From JACDAN01 sp036554945 (GTDB taxonomy: Bacteria > Actinomycetota > Thermoleophilia > Gaiellales > Gaiellaceae): 64,000 nt of DNA. The position numbers were made by a program, and so were the translations under genes. The stretch spans positions 1 to 64,000 of the forward strand of contig DATBMH010000067.1 of assembly GCA_036554945.1 (NCBI GenBank), given 5' to 3'. This document shows positions 1 to 8,583 of the stretch, piece after piece. The notes beneath the pieces are model-generated. The model had not been told where the DNA came from, made no database searches, and saw only the letters and a program-made list of their open reading frames with translations. Numbering within the stretch: position 1 is the first letter of the stretch; every line of letters starts with the position of its first letter.

Positions 1-143
1 ACCACGGGTGCGCCGGTCCGCTCCGAGCCGAAGCTCGGGAACGCCTGCGCGTGCTTGCCGTCGAGGAACGCGGCGAGCGACAGCAGCTCCGCCGCCGTCA
101 CGACGCCCTGCCCGCCGCGCCCGTGGAAGCGCACCCGGAGCAT
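1..143 (-). CDS. porG: 2-oxoacid:ferredoxin oxidoreductase, gamma subunit (5' part, cut by window edge)
   Basis: Only the first 47 codons lie in the window. They read MLRVRFHGRGGQGVVTAAEL, followed by a segment ending AFPSFGSERTGAPV. The GRGGQGVVTA glycine-rich stretch and FGSERTGAPV are hallmarks of the gamma domain of pyruvate/2-ketoacid:ferredoxin oxidoreductases, which oxidise 2-oxoacids to acyl-CoA and reduce ferredoxin. The ATG overlaps the GAPDH stop by one base (TGATG), so it is probably translationally coupled to gap and joins glycolysis to ferredoxin-linked pyruvate oxidation. The alpha/beta subunits would lie outside the window. Pyruvate specificity is assumed; 2-oxoglutarate or branched-chain 2-oxoacids are alternatives. 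Confidence 0.85.
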   Translation of the reverse strand, partial: MLRVRFHGRGGQGVVTAAELLSLAAFLDGKHAQAFPSFGSERTGAPV

Positions 144-1165
144 CAGACGGGCGCCGGCACCGGGGCGAGCACGCGCTCGGCCAGCTCGACCAGCCGGTTC
201 GCGTAGCCCCACTCGTTGTCGTACCAGGCGACGACCTTGACCTGCGTCTCGTCGATCACGCTCGTGAGCGGCGCGTCGAAGATCGCCGAGTACGGCGACT
301 TGACGATGTCGGACGAGACCAGCGGCTCCTCGCTGTACGCCAGGATCCCGCTGAGCTCGCCGCGGTCGCTCCGGGCCGCGACGGCCGCGTTGACCTCCTC
401 GACGCTGGTCGGCCGCTCGACCTCGACGGTGAGATCGACGAGCGATCCCGTCGGCACGGGGACCCGCACGGCGAAGCCCTGCAGCTTGCCGGCCAGCTCG
501 GGCACGACGAGCCCGATCGCCTTCGCGGCGCCGGTCGACGTCGGCACGAGGTTCGCGGCGGCCGAGCGGGCCCGGCGCGGATCCTTGTGCGGCCCGTCCA
601 GCAGCTGCTGGTCGCCGGTGTAGGCGTGCACGGTCGTCATGACGCCGTGCCGGATCCCCAGCGCCTCGTGCAGCACCTTCGCGACGGGCGCAAGGCAGTT
701 CGTCGTGCACGACGCGTTGGAGATCACGTCGTGCGCGTCGGGGTCGTAGGTCTCGAAGTTGACGCCCAGCGCGACGGTCGCGTCGGGCTCCTTGGCCGGA
801 GCCGAGACGATCACCTTCCGGGCGCCGGCCTCGAGGTGCTTGGCGGCGTCGTCACGCTTGCGAAACAGGCCGGTCGACTCGATCACGACGTCGACCCCGA
901 GCTCGGCCCACGGCAGACGCGCAGGGTCCGACTCGGTCGGAGTCGCGATCCTCGTCCCGTCGACGACGATCGCTCCATCCGCCGGCTCGACGGTCCCGCC
1001 GAACCGCCCGTACACGGTGTCGTACTTCAGGAGCCGCGCCAGTGTCTCCGGATCGGCGACGTCGTTGATCGCGACCCAGTCGATGTCGGCGCCGGACTCG
1101 TAGGCTGCACGGAACGCCGCGCGTCCCGTCCGCCCGAAGCCGTTGATGGCAACACGGACAGTCAT
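143..1165 (-). CDS. gap: Type I glyceraldehyde-3-phosphate dehydrogenase
   Basis: This is a 340-residue protein of normal length for the family. It converts glyceraldehyde-3-phosphate, phosphate and NAD(P)+ to 1,3-bisphosphoglycerate in the cytosol. The Rossmann motif INGFGRTGR is at residues 8-16, the catalytic-cysteine signature SNASCTTNCLAP is near residue 150, and HAYTGDQ and WYDNEWGY follow. The start at 1165 is chosen because a strong Shine-Dalgarno (AAAGGAGG) sits five bases upstream; an in-frame ATG at 1216 would add 17 proline-rich residues unlike the family. The gene overlaps the downstream oxidoreductase subunit by one base. Confidence 0.96.
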   Translation of the reverse strand: MTVRVAINGFGRTGRAAFRAAYESGADIDWVAINDVADPETLARLLKYDTVYGRFGGTVEPADGAIVVDGTRIATPTESDPARLPWAELGVDVVIESTGLFRKRDDAAKHLEAGARKVIVSAPAKEPDATVALGVNFETYDPDAHDVISNASCTTNCLAPVAKVLHEALGIRHGVMTTVHAYTGDQQLLDGPHKDPRRARSAAANLVPTSTGAAKAIGLVVPELAGKLQGFAVRVPVPTGSLVDLTVEVERPTSVEEVNAAVAARSDRGELSGILAYSEEPLVSSDIVKSPYSAIFDAPLTSVIDETQVKVVAWYDNEWGYANRLVELAERVLAPVPAPV

Positions 1166-1170
1166 TGGTT

Positions 1171-1178
1171 CCTCCTTT
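1171..1178 (-). promoter_or_regulatory. Strong ribosome binding site of gap
   Basis: Read on the minus strand, AAAGGAGG precedes the gap ATG by five bases. It is a near-perfect anti-16S match and decides the start at 1165 over the upstream ATG at 1216. Such strong sites are uncommon in this window. Confidence 0.8.
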
Positions 1179-1298
1179 GGTCTGCCCGGAGCCTCGTCCG
1201 GCGGCGCTGCCGCCACATCGGGGGTGGCGCGGATCGGCTTGCCGATTACTACTGTTCGCGGGCTTTAGGGCGGGCGATTCCGCGCCGATAGCCGCACC

Positions 1299-3749
1299 AT
1301 GAGCGGCCCAGCGGGGGGCCGGCCGCGGCGCTGGCAGGCGCACCCTTGGCGTGCGCGGGGCCTGCGGCTGCTCGTATACGTGCTGCCGATCGCCGGCTCG
1401 CTCGGGTTCGTACACCTGGTCACCTCGGTCACCGGCGTCCCCACGAGCTCGCTGGGGATCTTCCTCGCCTGGTGGTTCGGGATCAGCATCCTCGCCACCG
1501 GCGCGGTCTCGGCCGTCTATGCGGCCACCCGCCGGCTCCTGCCCCTCGGCGCGCTGCTCGAGCTCTCGCTGGTCTTCCCGGACGAGGCGCCGTCGAGGTT
1601 CCAGCTCGCGCTCCGCTCGAAGACCGTCGAGAGCCTGGAAGATCGGCTCGAGCACATGCGCGAGGCCGGCGAGCAGCTCAGCGCGCAGGAGGCCGCCGAG
1701 ATCCTCATCCGCCTCGTGGCCGAGCTCGACCACCACGACAAGGTCACCGCCGGGCACGCCGAGCGCGTCCGCGCCTACTCGTACAGCCTCGGCCGCCAGC
1801 TCGGGCTGTCAGAGGACGACCTCGACCGGCTCAACTGGGCGGCGCTCCTCCACGACATCGGGAAGCTCGACGTCAGCCCGGAGATCCTGAACAAGGACGG
1901 CAAGCCGAGCGAGGAGGAGTGGGAACAGCTCCGGCTTCACCCGATCTACGGGGAGACCCTCGTCGAACCGCTCGACGACTGGCTCGGCGAGTGGACGGAG
2001 GCGGTCGGCTACCACCACGAGCGCTGGGACGGCAAGGGCTACCCGCGCGGGCTCGAGGGCGACGACATCCCGCTCGCCGGTCGGATCGTCGCGATCGCCG
2101 ACGTCTTCGACGTGATCACGTCGAAGCGCTCGTACAAGGAGGCGGGGAGCGCTGTTGAGGCCCGCGAGGAGCTCACGCGCTGCGCAGGCACCCAGTTCGA
2201 CCCTCGGATGGTCCGCGCGTTCGTGAACATCTCACTCGGCCGGATGCGACTGGTCATGGGCCCGCTCTCCTGGCTCTCGCACGCCCCGCTTCTCGCCCGC
2301 ATCCCGCTGACGCCGTCCGTGGGAGCCGCGTTCGGCGCAGTCGCGACGCTGGCGACCGCGACTGCGAGCGGGATGCTCCCTGCCGCCGACCCGGCCCGTG
2401 CCGCGCACCAGCGGGTCGCTGCGCCGGCGCCCGCAATCTTCCAGCCGGCGCCGCACGCCGCCTCCCAGCCGCGTGCGGCGGTCGAGCCGCCCCGGCAGGC
2501 CGCGACGAGCCCGGTCGAGGCCGGCGTGGAGCATCCGCTGCCGCTCGACCCGCTTCCGCCGGTCGAGCGCCCGGGGGACCCGGAGCTGCCCGTCGCTCCG
2601 GCGCCCGAGCAGCCTGCGAGCCCCTCGGAGCCGGAGGAGCCTGCCGAGCCTCTACAGCCACCACCACCTCCGCCGGCGCCGGCGCCGCCGCCGCCTCCGG
2701 CGACCCCGCCACCACCACCGCCGCCGTCGCCGCCGGCACCGCCGCCGCCTGCACCGGTCGTCAACGAGGCGCCGAGCTTCACTGTCGGCGGCGGTCACGC
2801 AGTGCTCGAAGACGATGGCGCAAGCTCCGTCGCCGGCTGGGCCACCGCCATCTCGCCGGGCCCTGCCTCCGAGTCGTCCCAGACCGTCAGCTTCGAGACG
2901 TCGGTCGACGACGCGAGCCTGTTCGCCGTCCAGCCGGCGGTCGCGGCGGACGGCACGCTGACCTACACGCCGGCCGCGAACGCCTACGGCGTCGCCACGG
3001 TCACGATCCGCGCGCGCGACGACGGCGGCACGGCGAACGGCGGCGTGGACACGAGCCCGGCGCAGACCTTCACCGTCACGATCGAGCCCGTGGACGACGC
3101 GCCGAGCTTCTCGGGCGGTACGGGCCAGACCGTGCTCGAGGACGCCGGCGCCAAGTCCGTCAGCGGCTGGGCGACCGGCATCTCGCCCGGGCCGGCGAAC
3201 GAGTCGTCGCAGAGCGTGTCCTTCCAGGTGTCCGCGAGCCCCACCGGGCTCTTCGCCGTCCAGCCCGCAGTGGCGCCGGACGGCAAGCTGACCTTCACGC
3301 CGGCGGCGAACGTCAACGGGACGGCCACGGTGACCGTGAAGGCGAAGGACAACGGGGGGACCGCGAACGGCGGCGTCGACACGAGCCCCACGCAGACCTT
3401 CACGATCACCGTGCAGGCCGTCAACGACGCGCCGAGCTTCACGGCCGGCGCAAACCAGACCGTCGTCTCGGTCCTCGGAGCGGCGTCGATCTCGGGCTGG
3501 GCGACCGGCATCTCGACCGGGCCCGTGAACGAGTCGTCGCAGAGCGTCTGGTTCGAGGTCGTGAACGACAACCCCGGGCTGTTCGCCGCCCAGCCTGCAG
3601 TGGCGCCCGACGGGACGCTGACGTTCACGACCACGCTCCTGGCGATCGGCGTCGCGACGGTCACGGTCCACATCCACGACGACGGTGGAACGGCCGACGG
3701 CGGCGTGGACGGCAGCCCGGATCAGACGTTCACGATCACGATCATCTGA
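1299..3749 (+). CDS. Membrane HD-GYP domain protein with Pro-rich linker and three extracellular 110-residue repeats
   Basis: This is an 816-residue protein. Hydrophobic segments near residues 25-45 and 50-70 are followed by an HD-GYP domain (about 140-330) with LLHDIGK (H185/D186) and HHERWDGKGYP (G247-P249). These are the residues of cyclic-di-GMP phosphodiesterases. A third hydrophobic segment (about 340-365) leads into a very Pro/Ala-rich linker (about 370-485). Then come three repeats starting NEAPSF, DDAPSF and NDAPSF at nucleotides 2763, 3093 and 3423, an exact 330-bp period, each with a DGxLT(Y/F)T and a DDGGTA(N/D)GGVD or similar motif. They resemble cadherin/Ig-like adhesin repeats. 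The inferred topology is a cytoplasmic HD-GYP with an exported tail. Phosphodiesterase activity is inferred from motifs only. Confidence 0.85.
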   Translation: MSGPAGGRPRRWQAHPWRARGLRLLVYVLPIAGSLGFVHLVTSVTGVPTSSLGIFLAWWFGISILATGAVSAVYAATRRLLPLGALLELSLVFPDEAPSRFQLALRSKTVESLEDRLEHMREAGEQLSAQEAAEILIRLVAELDHHDKVTAGHAERVRAYSYSLGRQLGLSEDDLDRLNWAALLHDIGKLDVSPEILNKDGKPSEEEWEQLRLHPIYGETLVEPLDDWLGEWTEAVGYHHERWDGKGYPRGLEGDDIPLAGRIVAIADVFDVITSKRSYKEAGSAVEAREELTRCAGTQFDPRMVRAFVNISLGRMRLVMGPLSWLSHAPLLARIPLTPSVGAAFGAVATLATATASGMLPAADPARAAHQRVAAPAPAIFQPAPHAASQPRAAVEPPRQAATSPVEAGVEHPLPLDPLPPVERPGDPELPVAPAPEQPASPSEPEEPAEPLQPPPPPPAPAPPPPPATPPPPPPPSPPAPPPPAPVVNEAPSFTVGGGHAVLEDDGASSVAGWATAISPGPASESSQTVSFETSVDDASLFAVQPAVAADGTLTYTPAANAYGVATVTIRARDDGGTANGGVDTSPAQTFTVTIEPVDDAPSFSGGTGQTVLEDAGAKSVSGWATGISPGPANESSQSVSFQVSASPTGLFAVQPAVAPDGKLTFTPAANVNGTATVTVKAKDNGGTANGGVDTSPTQTFTITVQAVNDAPSFTAGANQTVVSVLGAASISGWATGISTGPVNESSQSVWFEVVNDNPGLFAAQPAVAPDGTLTFTTTLLAIGVATVTVHIHDDGGTADGGVDGSPDQTFTITII

Positions 3750-3767
3750 CCGGTTGACTCACGCTCG

Positions 3768-4490
3768 GTGGAGGCGGATCATCGTCTCGTGCGTGATCTG
3801 CGCCTCTCCACGGTCGGCGCCGTGTGCGCCCTCCTGGCCGTCGCGGGCTTCGTCGCCGGCATCGCGATCATGGCGACCAGCGGCGTGCAGGTCCTGATCC
3901 CGGAGACCGGATCCGAGGGCGCAGAGTGGGTCGCCGACGTCAACGAGGCGGGCAACGCGTTCGTGATCGGCGCCTGGATCGTCAGCCTCGCCGGGCTGGC
4001 CGGGATCGTGGCGCTGCTCGGCTTCTACGACCACCTGAAGAGCGCCGGCCCGACCCTCGTGATCGCGCCGGTCGCGGGCGCCGTCGGGCTCACGCTCGTG
4101 ACCATCTCCCACGCGCTGCCGATCGCGATCGCGCAGGAGCTCGCGCCGACCTACGGCGAGCAGAATGCCGCCACCTTCGACACCTTCGCGTCTGCGTGCC
4201 TGCTGCTCAACTACTTCGGCAACGTCTTCAACTGGGCCGTCGCGACGCCGCTGTACGCGATCGCGATCCTGAAGACGGGCGCGGTCGCGCGCTGGATCGG
4301 CTACGTGGGGCTCGTCTCTGCGCTGTTCGCGGGCTGGCTCGGGCTCTTCGCGCCGCTGTCGGGCGTGATCGAGGGGCTGACCACGATCGGGTTCCTCGCC
4401 TTCTTCCTCTTCCTGGCGAGCCTGGGCGTCTCGATGCTGCGCCGTCGAGGCGAGCGTGCGCCAGAGACCGCACCGGCCGCGGTCTCTTAG
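3768..4490 (+). CDS. Polytopic membrane protein, DUF4386-like
   Basis: A 240-residue protein with about six hydrophobic segments: near residues 14-36, 65-86, 92-115, 145-170, 178-198 and 203-222. The C-terminal tail is short and basic-acidic. The layout and the N-terminal pattern resemble the DUF4386 integral membrane family, whose function is unknown. The start used is GTG at 3768; a GTG at 3790 that trims seven residues is possible. It lies 18 bp after the HD-GYP gene and before a two-component system, so co-transcription with either is plausible, but nothing in the sequence assigns a role. Confidence 0.7.
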   Translation: MEADHRLVRDLRLSTVGAVCALLAVAGFVAGIAIMATSGVQVLIPETGSEGAEWVADVNEAGNAFVIGAWIVSLAGLAGIVALLGFYDHLKSAGPTLVIAPVAGAVGLTLVTISHALPIAIAQELAPTYGEQNAATFDTFASACLLLNYFGNVFNWAVATPLYAIAILKTGAVARWIGYVGLVSALFAGWLGLFAPLSGVIEGLTTIGFLAFFLFLASLGVSMLRRRGERAPETAPAAVS

Positions 4491-4523
4491 CTGCGGCTTA
4501 CCTTCCGGCGGCACACTGACGGC

Positions 4524-5198
4524 ATGAAAGTGCTCGTCGTCGACGACGAACGCGCGGTGCGCGACTCGCTCCGCCGGGCCCTCGAGGTCGAGGGCTACGA
4601 GGTCGAGCTGGCCGTGGACGGCGCCGATGCGCTGCACCGCCTCGAGGCGAACGGACAGCCCGACGCCTTGATCCTCGACGTCCTGATGCCCGGCGTGGAC
4701 GGGCTGGAGGTCTGCAGGCAGCTGCGCAGAAAGGGCAACGCAGTCCCGGTGCTCATGCTCACAGCCAGAACCGAGGTGGAAGACCGCGTGGCCGGTCTCG
4801 ACGCGGGCGCCGACGACTACCTGCCCAAGCCGTTCGCGCTCGAGGAGCTGCTCGCGCGGCTGCGCGCGCTGCTGCGCCGGGTCTCGCCGGGGACGGAGGA
4901 CGTCCTGCGGTTCGCGGACCTCGAGCTGAACCCGGCGACGCGGGAGGTCCGCCGGAACGGCGAGCCGATCGAGCTCACGCGCACCGAGTTCAACCTCCTC
5001 GAGCTCTTCCTCCGGAACCCGCGACAGGTGCTCACCCGCTCGGTGATCTTCGAACGGGTCTGGGGCTACGACTTCGGCTTCGCGTCGAACTCGCTGGACG
5101 TCTACATCGGCTACCTGCGGCGCAAGACCGAGGACGGCGGGCGGCCCCGCCTGATCCAGACCGTTCGCGGCGTCGGCTACGCGCTGCGCGAGGCATGA
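4524..5198 (+). CDS. OmpR/PhoB-family response regulator (MprA-like)
   Basis: This is a 224-residue regulator. The receiver domain (about 1-118) has the acidic pair DDE at 7-9, phospho-acceptor Asp52 in ILDVLMPG, Thr in LTAR and Lys in PKPF. The winged-helix domain (about 128-222) includes RTEFNLLELFLRNP and RGVGYAL. It overlaps the downstream sensor kinase by four bases (ATGA), so the two are surely one operon. The overall pattern is closest to actinobacterial MprA/TcrA-type regulators. A secreted helical protein directly downstream is a candidate target. The actual stimulus is not visible. Confidence 0.93.
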   Translation: MKVLVVDDERAVRDSLRRALEVEGYEVELAVDGADALHRLEANGQPDALILDVLMPGVDGLEVCRQLRRKGNAVPVLMLTARTEVEDRVAGLDAGADDYLPKPFALEELLARLRALLRRVSPGTEDVLRFADLELNPATREVRRNGEPIELTRTEFNLLELFLRNPRQVLTRSVIFERVWGYDFGFASNSLDVYIGYLRRKTEDGGRPRLIQTVRGVGYALREA

Positions 5199-6526
5199 GC
5201 TTCCGCACCCGGCTCGCCCTCGCGGCCGCCGCGGCGGTCGCGCTTGCCGTGGTCCTGGCGTCGTTCACGGTGTTCGTGGTCGTGCGGAGCCAGCTCCGCG
5301 CCGAGGTCGACGAGGCGCTGCACCAGCGCGCCGACGAGATCGCGCAGCTTCCTCCGGACATGGTCGCGCGCGCCCTGCTCAGGCCGGACCCCGAGCTGGG
5401 CGGCGCCGGCGGCTATCCGCAGGTGATCATCGGCAACCGGATCCTCCGGCCGCGGGGAGCCGACCTCGCGCTCCCCGTCAGCGACCGGGACCGTGCGGTC
5501 GCGAACGACGAGGAGGACGCGTTCTTCTCGGACGTGAGGGTCGAGGGGACGCACGTCCGGCTGATCACCTTCCCGTACGCACCCGGGATCGCGGTCCAGG
5601 TCGCGCGGCCGCTCACGGAGGTCGACGACACGCTCGACCGCGTCACGAGCTTCCTCGTCGCGATCGCGCTCGTGGGGATCGGCTCGGCCGCGTTCTTCGG
5701 CCTGATCGTCTCCCGCGCGGCGCTCGCGCCGGTGCGCCGCCTGACCGAGGCGGCGGAGAACGTCACGGCCACGGGCAACCTCTCGGAGCGGATCGAGGTC
5801 ACCGGCCAGGACGAGCTGAGCCGGCTGGCGTCGCGCTTCAACACGATGCTCGGCGCGCTCGAGGCCTCGGCCCGCGCGCAGCGGCAGCTCGTCTCCGACG
5901 CGTCGCACGAGCTGCGGACGCCGCTCACCAGCCTCCGGACGAACATCGAGGTGCTCGCAGGCCGCCGCCTGCCGGACGCGGAGCGCGAGCCGCTGCTGAA
6001 CGACGTCGTCGAGCAGCTCGACGAGATGACGACGCTCGTCGCCGAGCTCGTCCAGCTGGCGCACGGCGACGCGCAGCCGAACGAGCCCGAGGACGTCCGC
6101 CTCGACCTGCTGACGGCGAGCGCCGTCGAGCGCACACGCCGGAACCGCCCCGGGGTCGAGTTCACGACCGAGCTCCACGAGTCGCTCGTCCACGGCGTCC
6201 CTGCCAACCTCGAGCGCGCGATCGGCAACCTCCTCGACAACGCGGCCAAGTGGAGCCCGCCGGGCGGCGAGGTCGAGGTCGCCGTGCACGACGGCGAGGT
6301 GACGGTGAGGGATCACGGCCCCGGGATCGACGACACCGACCGGCCGTACGTCTTCGACCGCTTCTACCGCTCGGCGTCGGCTCGCGGCATGCCGGGGTCC
6401 GGGCTCGGCCTCGCGATCGTCCGGCAGGTGGCCGAGTCGCACGGCGGGACCGTGACGGCGGAGCGCCCGCCCGACGGGGACGGAACGCTGATGCGCCTCC
6501 GGCTCAACGGCCGGACGAATTCTTAG
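5195..6526 (+). CDS. Membrane sensor histidine kinase (MprB-like)
   Basis: A 443-residue kinase with a membrane segment at about 7-28, an extracytoplasmic sensor of about 120 residues, a second membrane segment at about 150-172, and a HAMP domain. The dimerisation box SDASHELRTPLTSL carries His238, and the ATPase domain has the N box NLLDNAAKWSPPGG, DHGPGIDD, and GSGLGLAIV. It autophosphorylates and passes phosphate to the regulator encoded just upstream, whose stop codon overlaps its ATG. The sensor region shows no recognisable ligand domain, so the signal is unknown. Confidence 0.93.
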   Translation: MSFRTRLALAAAAAVALAVVLASFTVFVVVRSQLRAEVDEALHQRADEIAQLPPDMVARALLRPDPELGGAGGYPQVIIGNRILRPRGADLALPVSDRDRAVANDEEDAFFSDVRVEGTHVRLITFPYAPGIAVQVARPLTEVDDTLDRVTSFLVAIALVGIGSAAFFGLIVSRAALAPVRRLTEAAENVTATGNLSERIEVTGQDELSRLASRFNTMLGALEASARAQRQLVSDASHELRTPLTSLRTNIEVLAGRRLPDAEREPLLNDVVEQLDEMTTLVAELVQLAHGDAQPNEPEDVRLDLLTASAVERTRRNRPGVEFTTELHESLVHGVPANLERAIGNLLDNAAKWSPPGGEVEVAVHDGEVTVRDHGPGIDDTDRPYVFDRFYRSASARGMPGSGLGLAIVRQVAESHGGTVTAERPPDGDGTLMRLRLNGRTNS

Positions 6527-6570
6527 ACGACCTTCATCCCGCTCTTAGGGACGGCTGGTTCGATGAGGCC

Positions 6571-7257
6571 ATGACACGCATCCAGAAAATCGCGTTCGGC
6601 GGCGCTCTCGTGCTCGCCGTTTCCGGAGCGGGGGCCGCCGTCGCGGCGACGAAGCTCCGGACGCCGAAGGCCGAGAGCGAGGCCGTGCTGAACGACGTGG
6701 CCGGCCAGCTCGGAGTGACGCCGGAGCGCCTGACGAACGCCTTCAAGACGGCTCTGAAGAACCGCGTCGACCAGGCCGTGAAGGACGGACGGCTGACCAA
6801 GGCCCAGGGCGACCGGCTGAAGGCGGCGATCGACCGCGAGTCCGTGCCGATGCTCGGGCCGGGCCTCGGCCCCCGCCACCACCACGGCGGCTTCGGGTTC
6901 CGCCACGAGCGGGCGGGCAAGCTCGACGCAGCCGCCAAGTACCTCGGGATGACCAATGCCGCGCTCCGGTCGGCGCTCCAGGACGGTAAGACGCTCGCCC
7001 AGATCGCGAAGGACCGCAACAAGTCGGTCGACGGGCTCGTGAACGCGCTCGTCGCCGACAAGAAGCAGGCGATCGACCAAGCGGTCGAGGACGGCCACCT
7101 GACGAGGGCCCAGGCGGATCGGTTCATCCAGGGCCTCCGCACCAGGATCACCGACATGGTGAACGGCAGGCGGCCCGAAGGTCCGCACTTCCGCTTCCGC
7201 GGGCGGCCCGGAGCCGGCTTCGAGCTGCAGGTACCGGCCCCGGTACCGACCTACTGA
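6571..7257 (+). CDS. Secreted helical-repeat protein, His-rich linker
   Basis: A 228-residue protein starting MTRIQKIAFGGALVLAVSGA, a clear Sec signal peptide with cleavage around residue 26 (AVAA-T). The mature part has two related helical segments, VDQAVKDGRLTKAQGDRLKAAI and IDQAVEDGHLTRAQADRF, so it contains an internal duplication. A His/Gly/Phe-rich stretch (PRHHHGGFGFRHE) separates them and might bind metal. It lies 44 bp after the kinase gene and may be a target or partner of the two-component system. The start at 6571 places the signal peptide at the N-terminus. I do not recognise a characterised family. Confidence 0.75.
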   Translation: MTRIQKIAFGGALVLAVSGAGAAVAATKLRTPKAESEAVLNDVAGQLGVTPERLTNAFKTALKNRVDQAVKDGRLTKAQGDRLKAAIDRESVPMLGPGLGPRHHHGGFGFRHERAGKLDAAAKYLGMTNAALRSALQDGKTLAQIAKDRNKSVDGLVNALVADKKQAIDQAVEDGHLTRAQADRFIQGLRTRITDMVNGRRPEGPHFRFRGRPGAGFELQVPAPVPTY

Positions 7258-7296
7258 GCCTGGAACCTCGCGCGCCGCTCCGGTGTATTCGGGGCG

Positions 7297-8535
7297 GTGC
7301 CGAGGTTCCTCATCCTCGTAGCCGCCGCCGTCCTGGCATCGGCCGGCACGGTGTCGCCTGCGACGCTCGGCGAGCAGCGCGTCCTCCTGATGCTCACGAC
7401 GTGGGGGCCTGAGCCGTACACGCCGGCGCAGATCCGCAGCCAGCTCGACGAGGCCTCGGCGTACATGCGCAGCGTCTCGTACGGCAAGACCTGGCTCGTC
7501 GGCGAGGTGACACCCTGGCTCCGGGCGCTTCCCGCGCAGCCCGCGTGCAACCCGCCGTCGATCGCAGCGGCGGCCCAGTCGGCGGCCCAGGCCGCCGGCT
7601 ACGACCTCTCGCGCTACACGACGATCGGGATCGCCATGCCGTGGGTCGCGGACTGCCCCTGGGGCGGCGCGTACTTCCCGCCCGGGATCTGGCTCAACGG
7701 GCGCTGGGACCGGCAGGTGATCGTCCACGAGCTCGGCCACACCTACGGAGTCACCGAGGAGGGCTCCGCGTGGGTGTGCGACCCGGGCTGCCACCCCGAG
7801 CCCTACCTCAACCCGTTCAGCGTGATGGGCCACGGCTTCGGCGACTTCGGGGCCTGGGAGAAGCACCAGTTCGGCTGGCTCGAACGGATCGTCGACCCGG
7901 CGCCTCGCATCACGCTCGACGCCATCGACCGGCCCGGGCCGAACTCACAGGCGCTGCGTGTCGTCGTCTCGGGCGACGAGTACTGGTTCGAGTACCGGCC
8001 GCCGGCGCCGGCCTGGGGGTACGCGACGGACGCAGCGCCCGGGATCGCGATCCACGTCGGTACCAACGGGCTCGGCGAGCCGAGCAGGTACTCCGGCCGC
8101 AACCTCCTGCTCTACGACCCGGTCCGCCGCGGGCGTCCGTCCGTCCAGGCCGGCGAGACGTTCTCCGTGCGGAACGTCTTCGCGGTCCGCGTGGACTCGG
8201 CCGGACCGGATTCCGCAGCGCTCTCGTTCCGCTGGACGGACCGCGCCCGGCCGGCGAAGCCACGGATCGTCGCCGCCCGGATGCGGGGCCGGCGGCTGTT
8301 CGTCCGCTGGCGGCGGGGGATCGAGCGCGGCAGCGGCATCGCCGCCCACGAGATCTTCGTCGACGGGCGTCGAGCAGGGCGCGTTCCGAGCTCGCGCATG
8401 GTGGCCAACCTGCCAATCGCAACCGAGGACAGCTTCGCGGTCCGCGCACGGCCCGGGAAGCATCGCGTTCGCGTCGTCGCGATCGACCGGGCCGGGAACC
8501 GCAGCCGCGAAGCGACGCGGCTCTCGACCCGGTAA
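7297..8535 (+). CDS. Secreted zinc metallopeptidase, M11 (gametolysin)-like
   Basis: A 412-residue protein starting at GTG. A signal peptide of about 23 residues precedes a catalytic domain with VIVHELGHTYGV (zinc ligands at His144 and His148, catalytic Glu145) and a downstream Met-turn FSVMGHG. This arrangement is typical of gametolysin/M11-like metzincins that cut extracellular matrix proteins. Four cysteines near the active site (CNPP, CPWG, CDPGC) suggest disulfides. The C-terminal third (about 315-412) looks like an Ig/Fn3-type beta-sandwich. It probably acts outside the cell; its substrate is unknown. Confidence 0.82.
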   Translation: MPRFLILVAAAVLASAGTVSPATLGEQRVLLMLTTWGPEPYTPAQIRSQLDEASAYMRSVSYGKTWLVGEVTPWLRALPAQPACNPPSIAAAAQSAAQAAGYDLSRYTTIGIAMPWVADCPWGGAYFPPGIWLNGRWDRQVIVHELGHTYGVTEEGSAWVCDPGCHPEPYLNPFSVMGHGFGDFGAWEKHQFGWLERIVDPAPRITLDAIDRPGPNSQALRVVVSGDEYWFEYRPPAPAWGYATDAAPGIAIHVGTNGLGEPSRYSGRNLLLYDPVRRGRPSVQAGETFSVRNVFAVRVDSAGPDSAALSFRWTDRARPAKPRIVAARMRGRRLFVRWRRGIERGSGIAAHEIFVDGRRAGRVPSSRMVANLPIATEDSFAVRARPGKHRVRVVAIDRAGNRSREATRLSTR

Positions 8536-8583
8536 TCACTCTCAGGGATGGCGGACGGCCGCCGGTCGTCCGACGAGAGGGCC

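Noticed and set aside
1200..1214. Short GGCGGC-GCT-GCCGCC hairpin in the gap leader
   Set aside because: Six-bp GC stem is expected by chance in this base composition.
1166..1216. 17-residue N-terminal extension of GAPDH
   Set aside because: The extension does not fit the family and the ATG at 1165 has a strong AAAGGAGG at the right distance.
2039..2782. Minus-strand Gly-rich frame opposite the proline-rich linker
   Set aside because: It is the complement of Pro codons in the HD-GYP protein and has no independent support.
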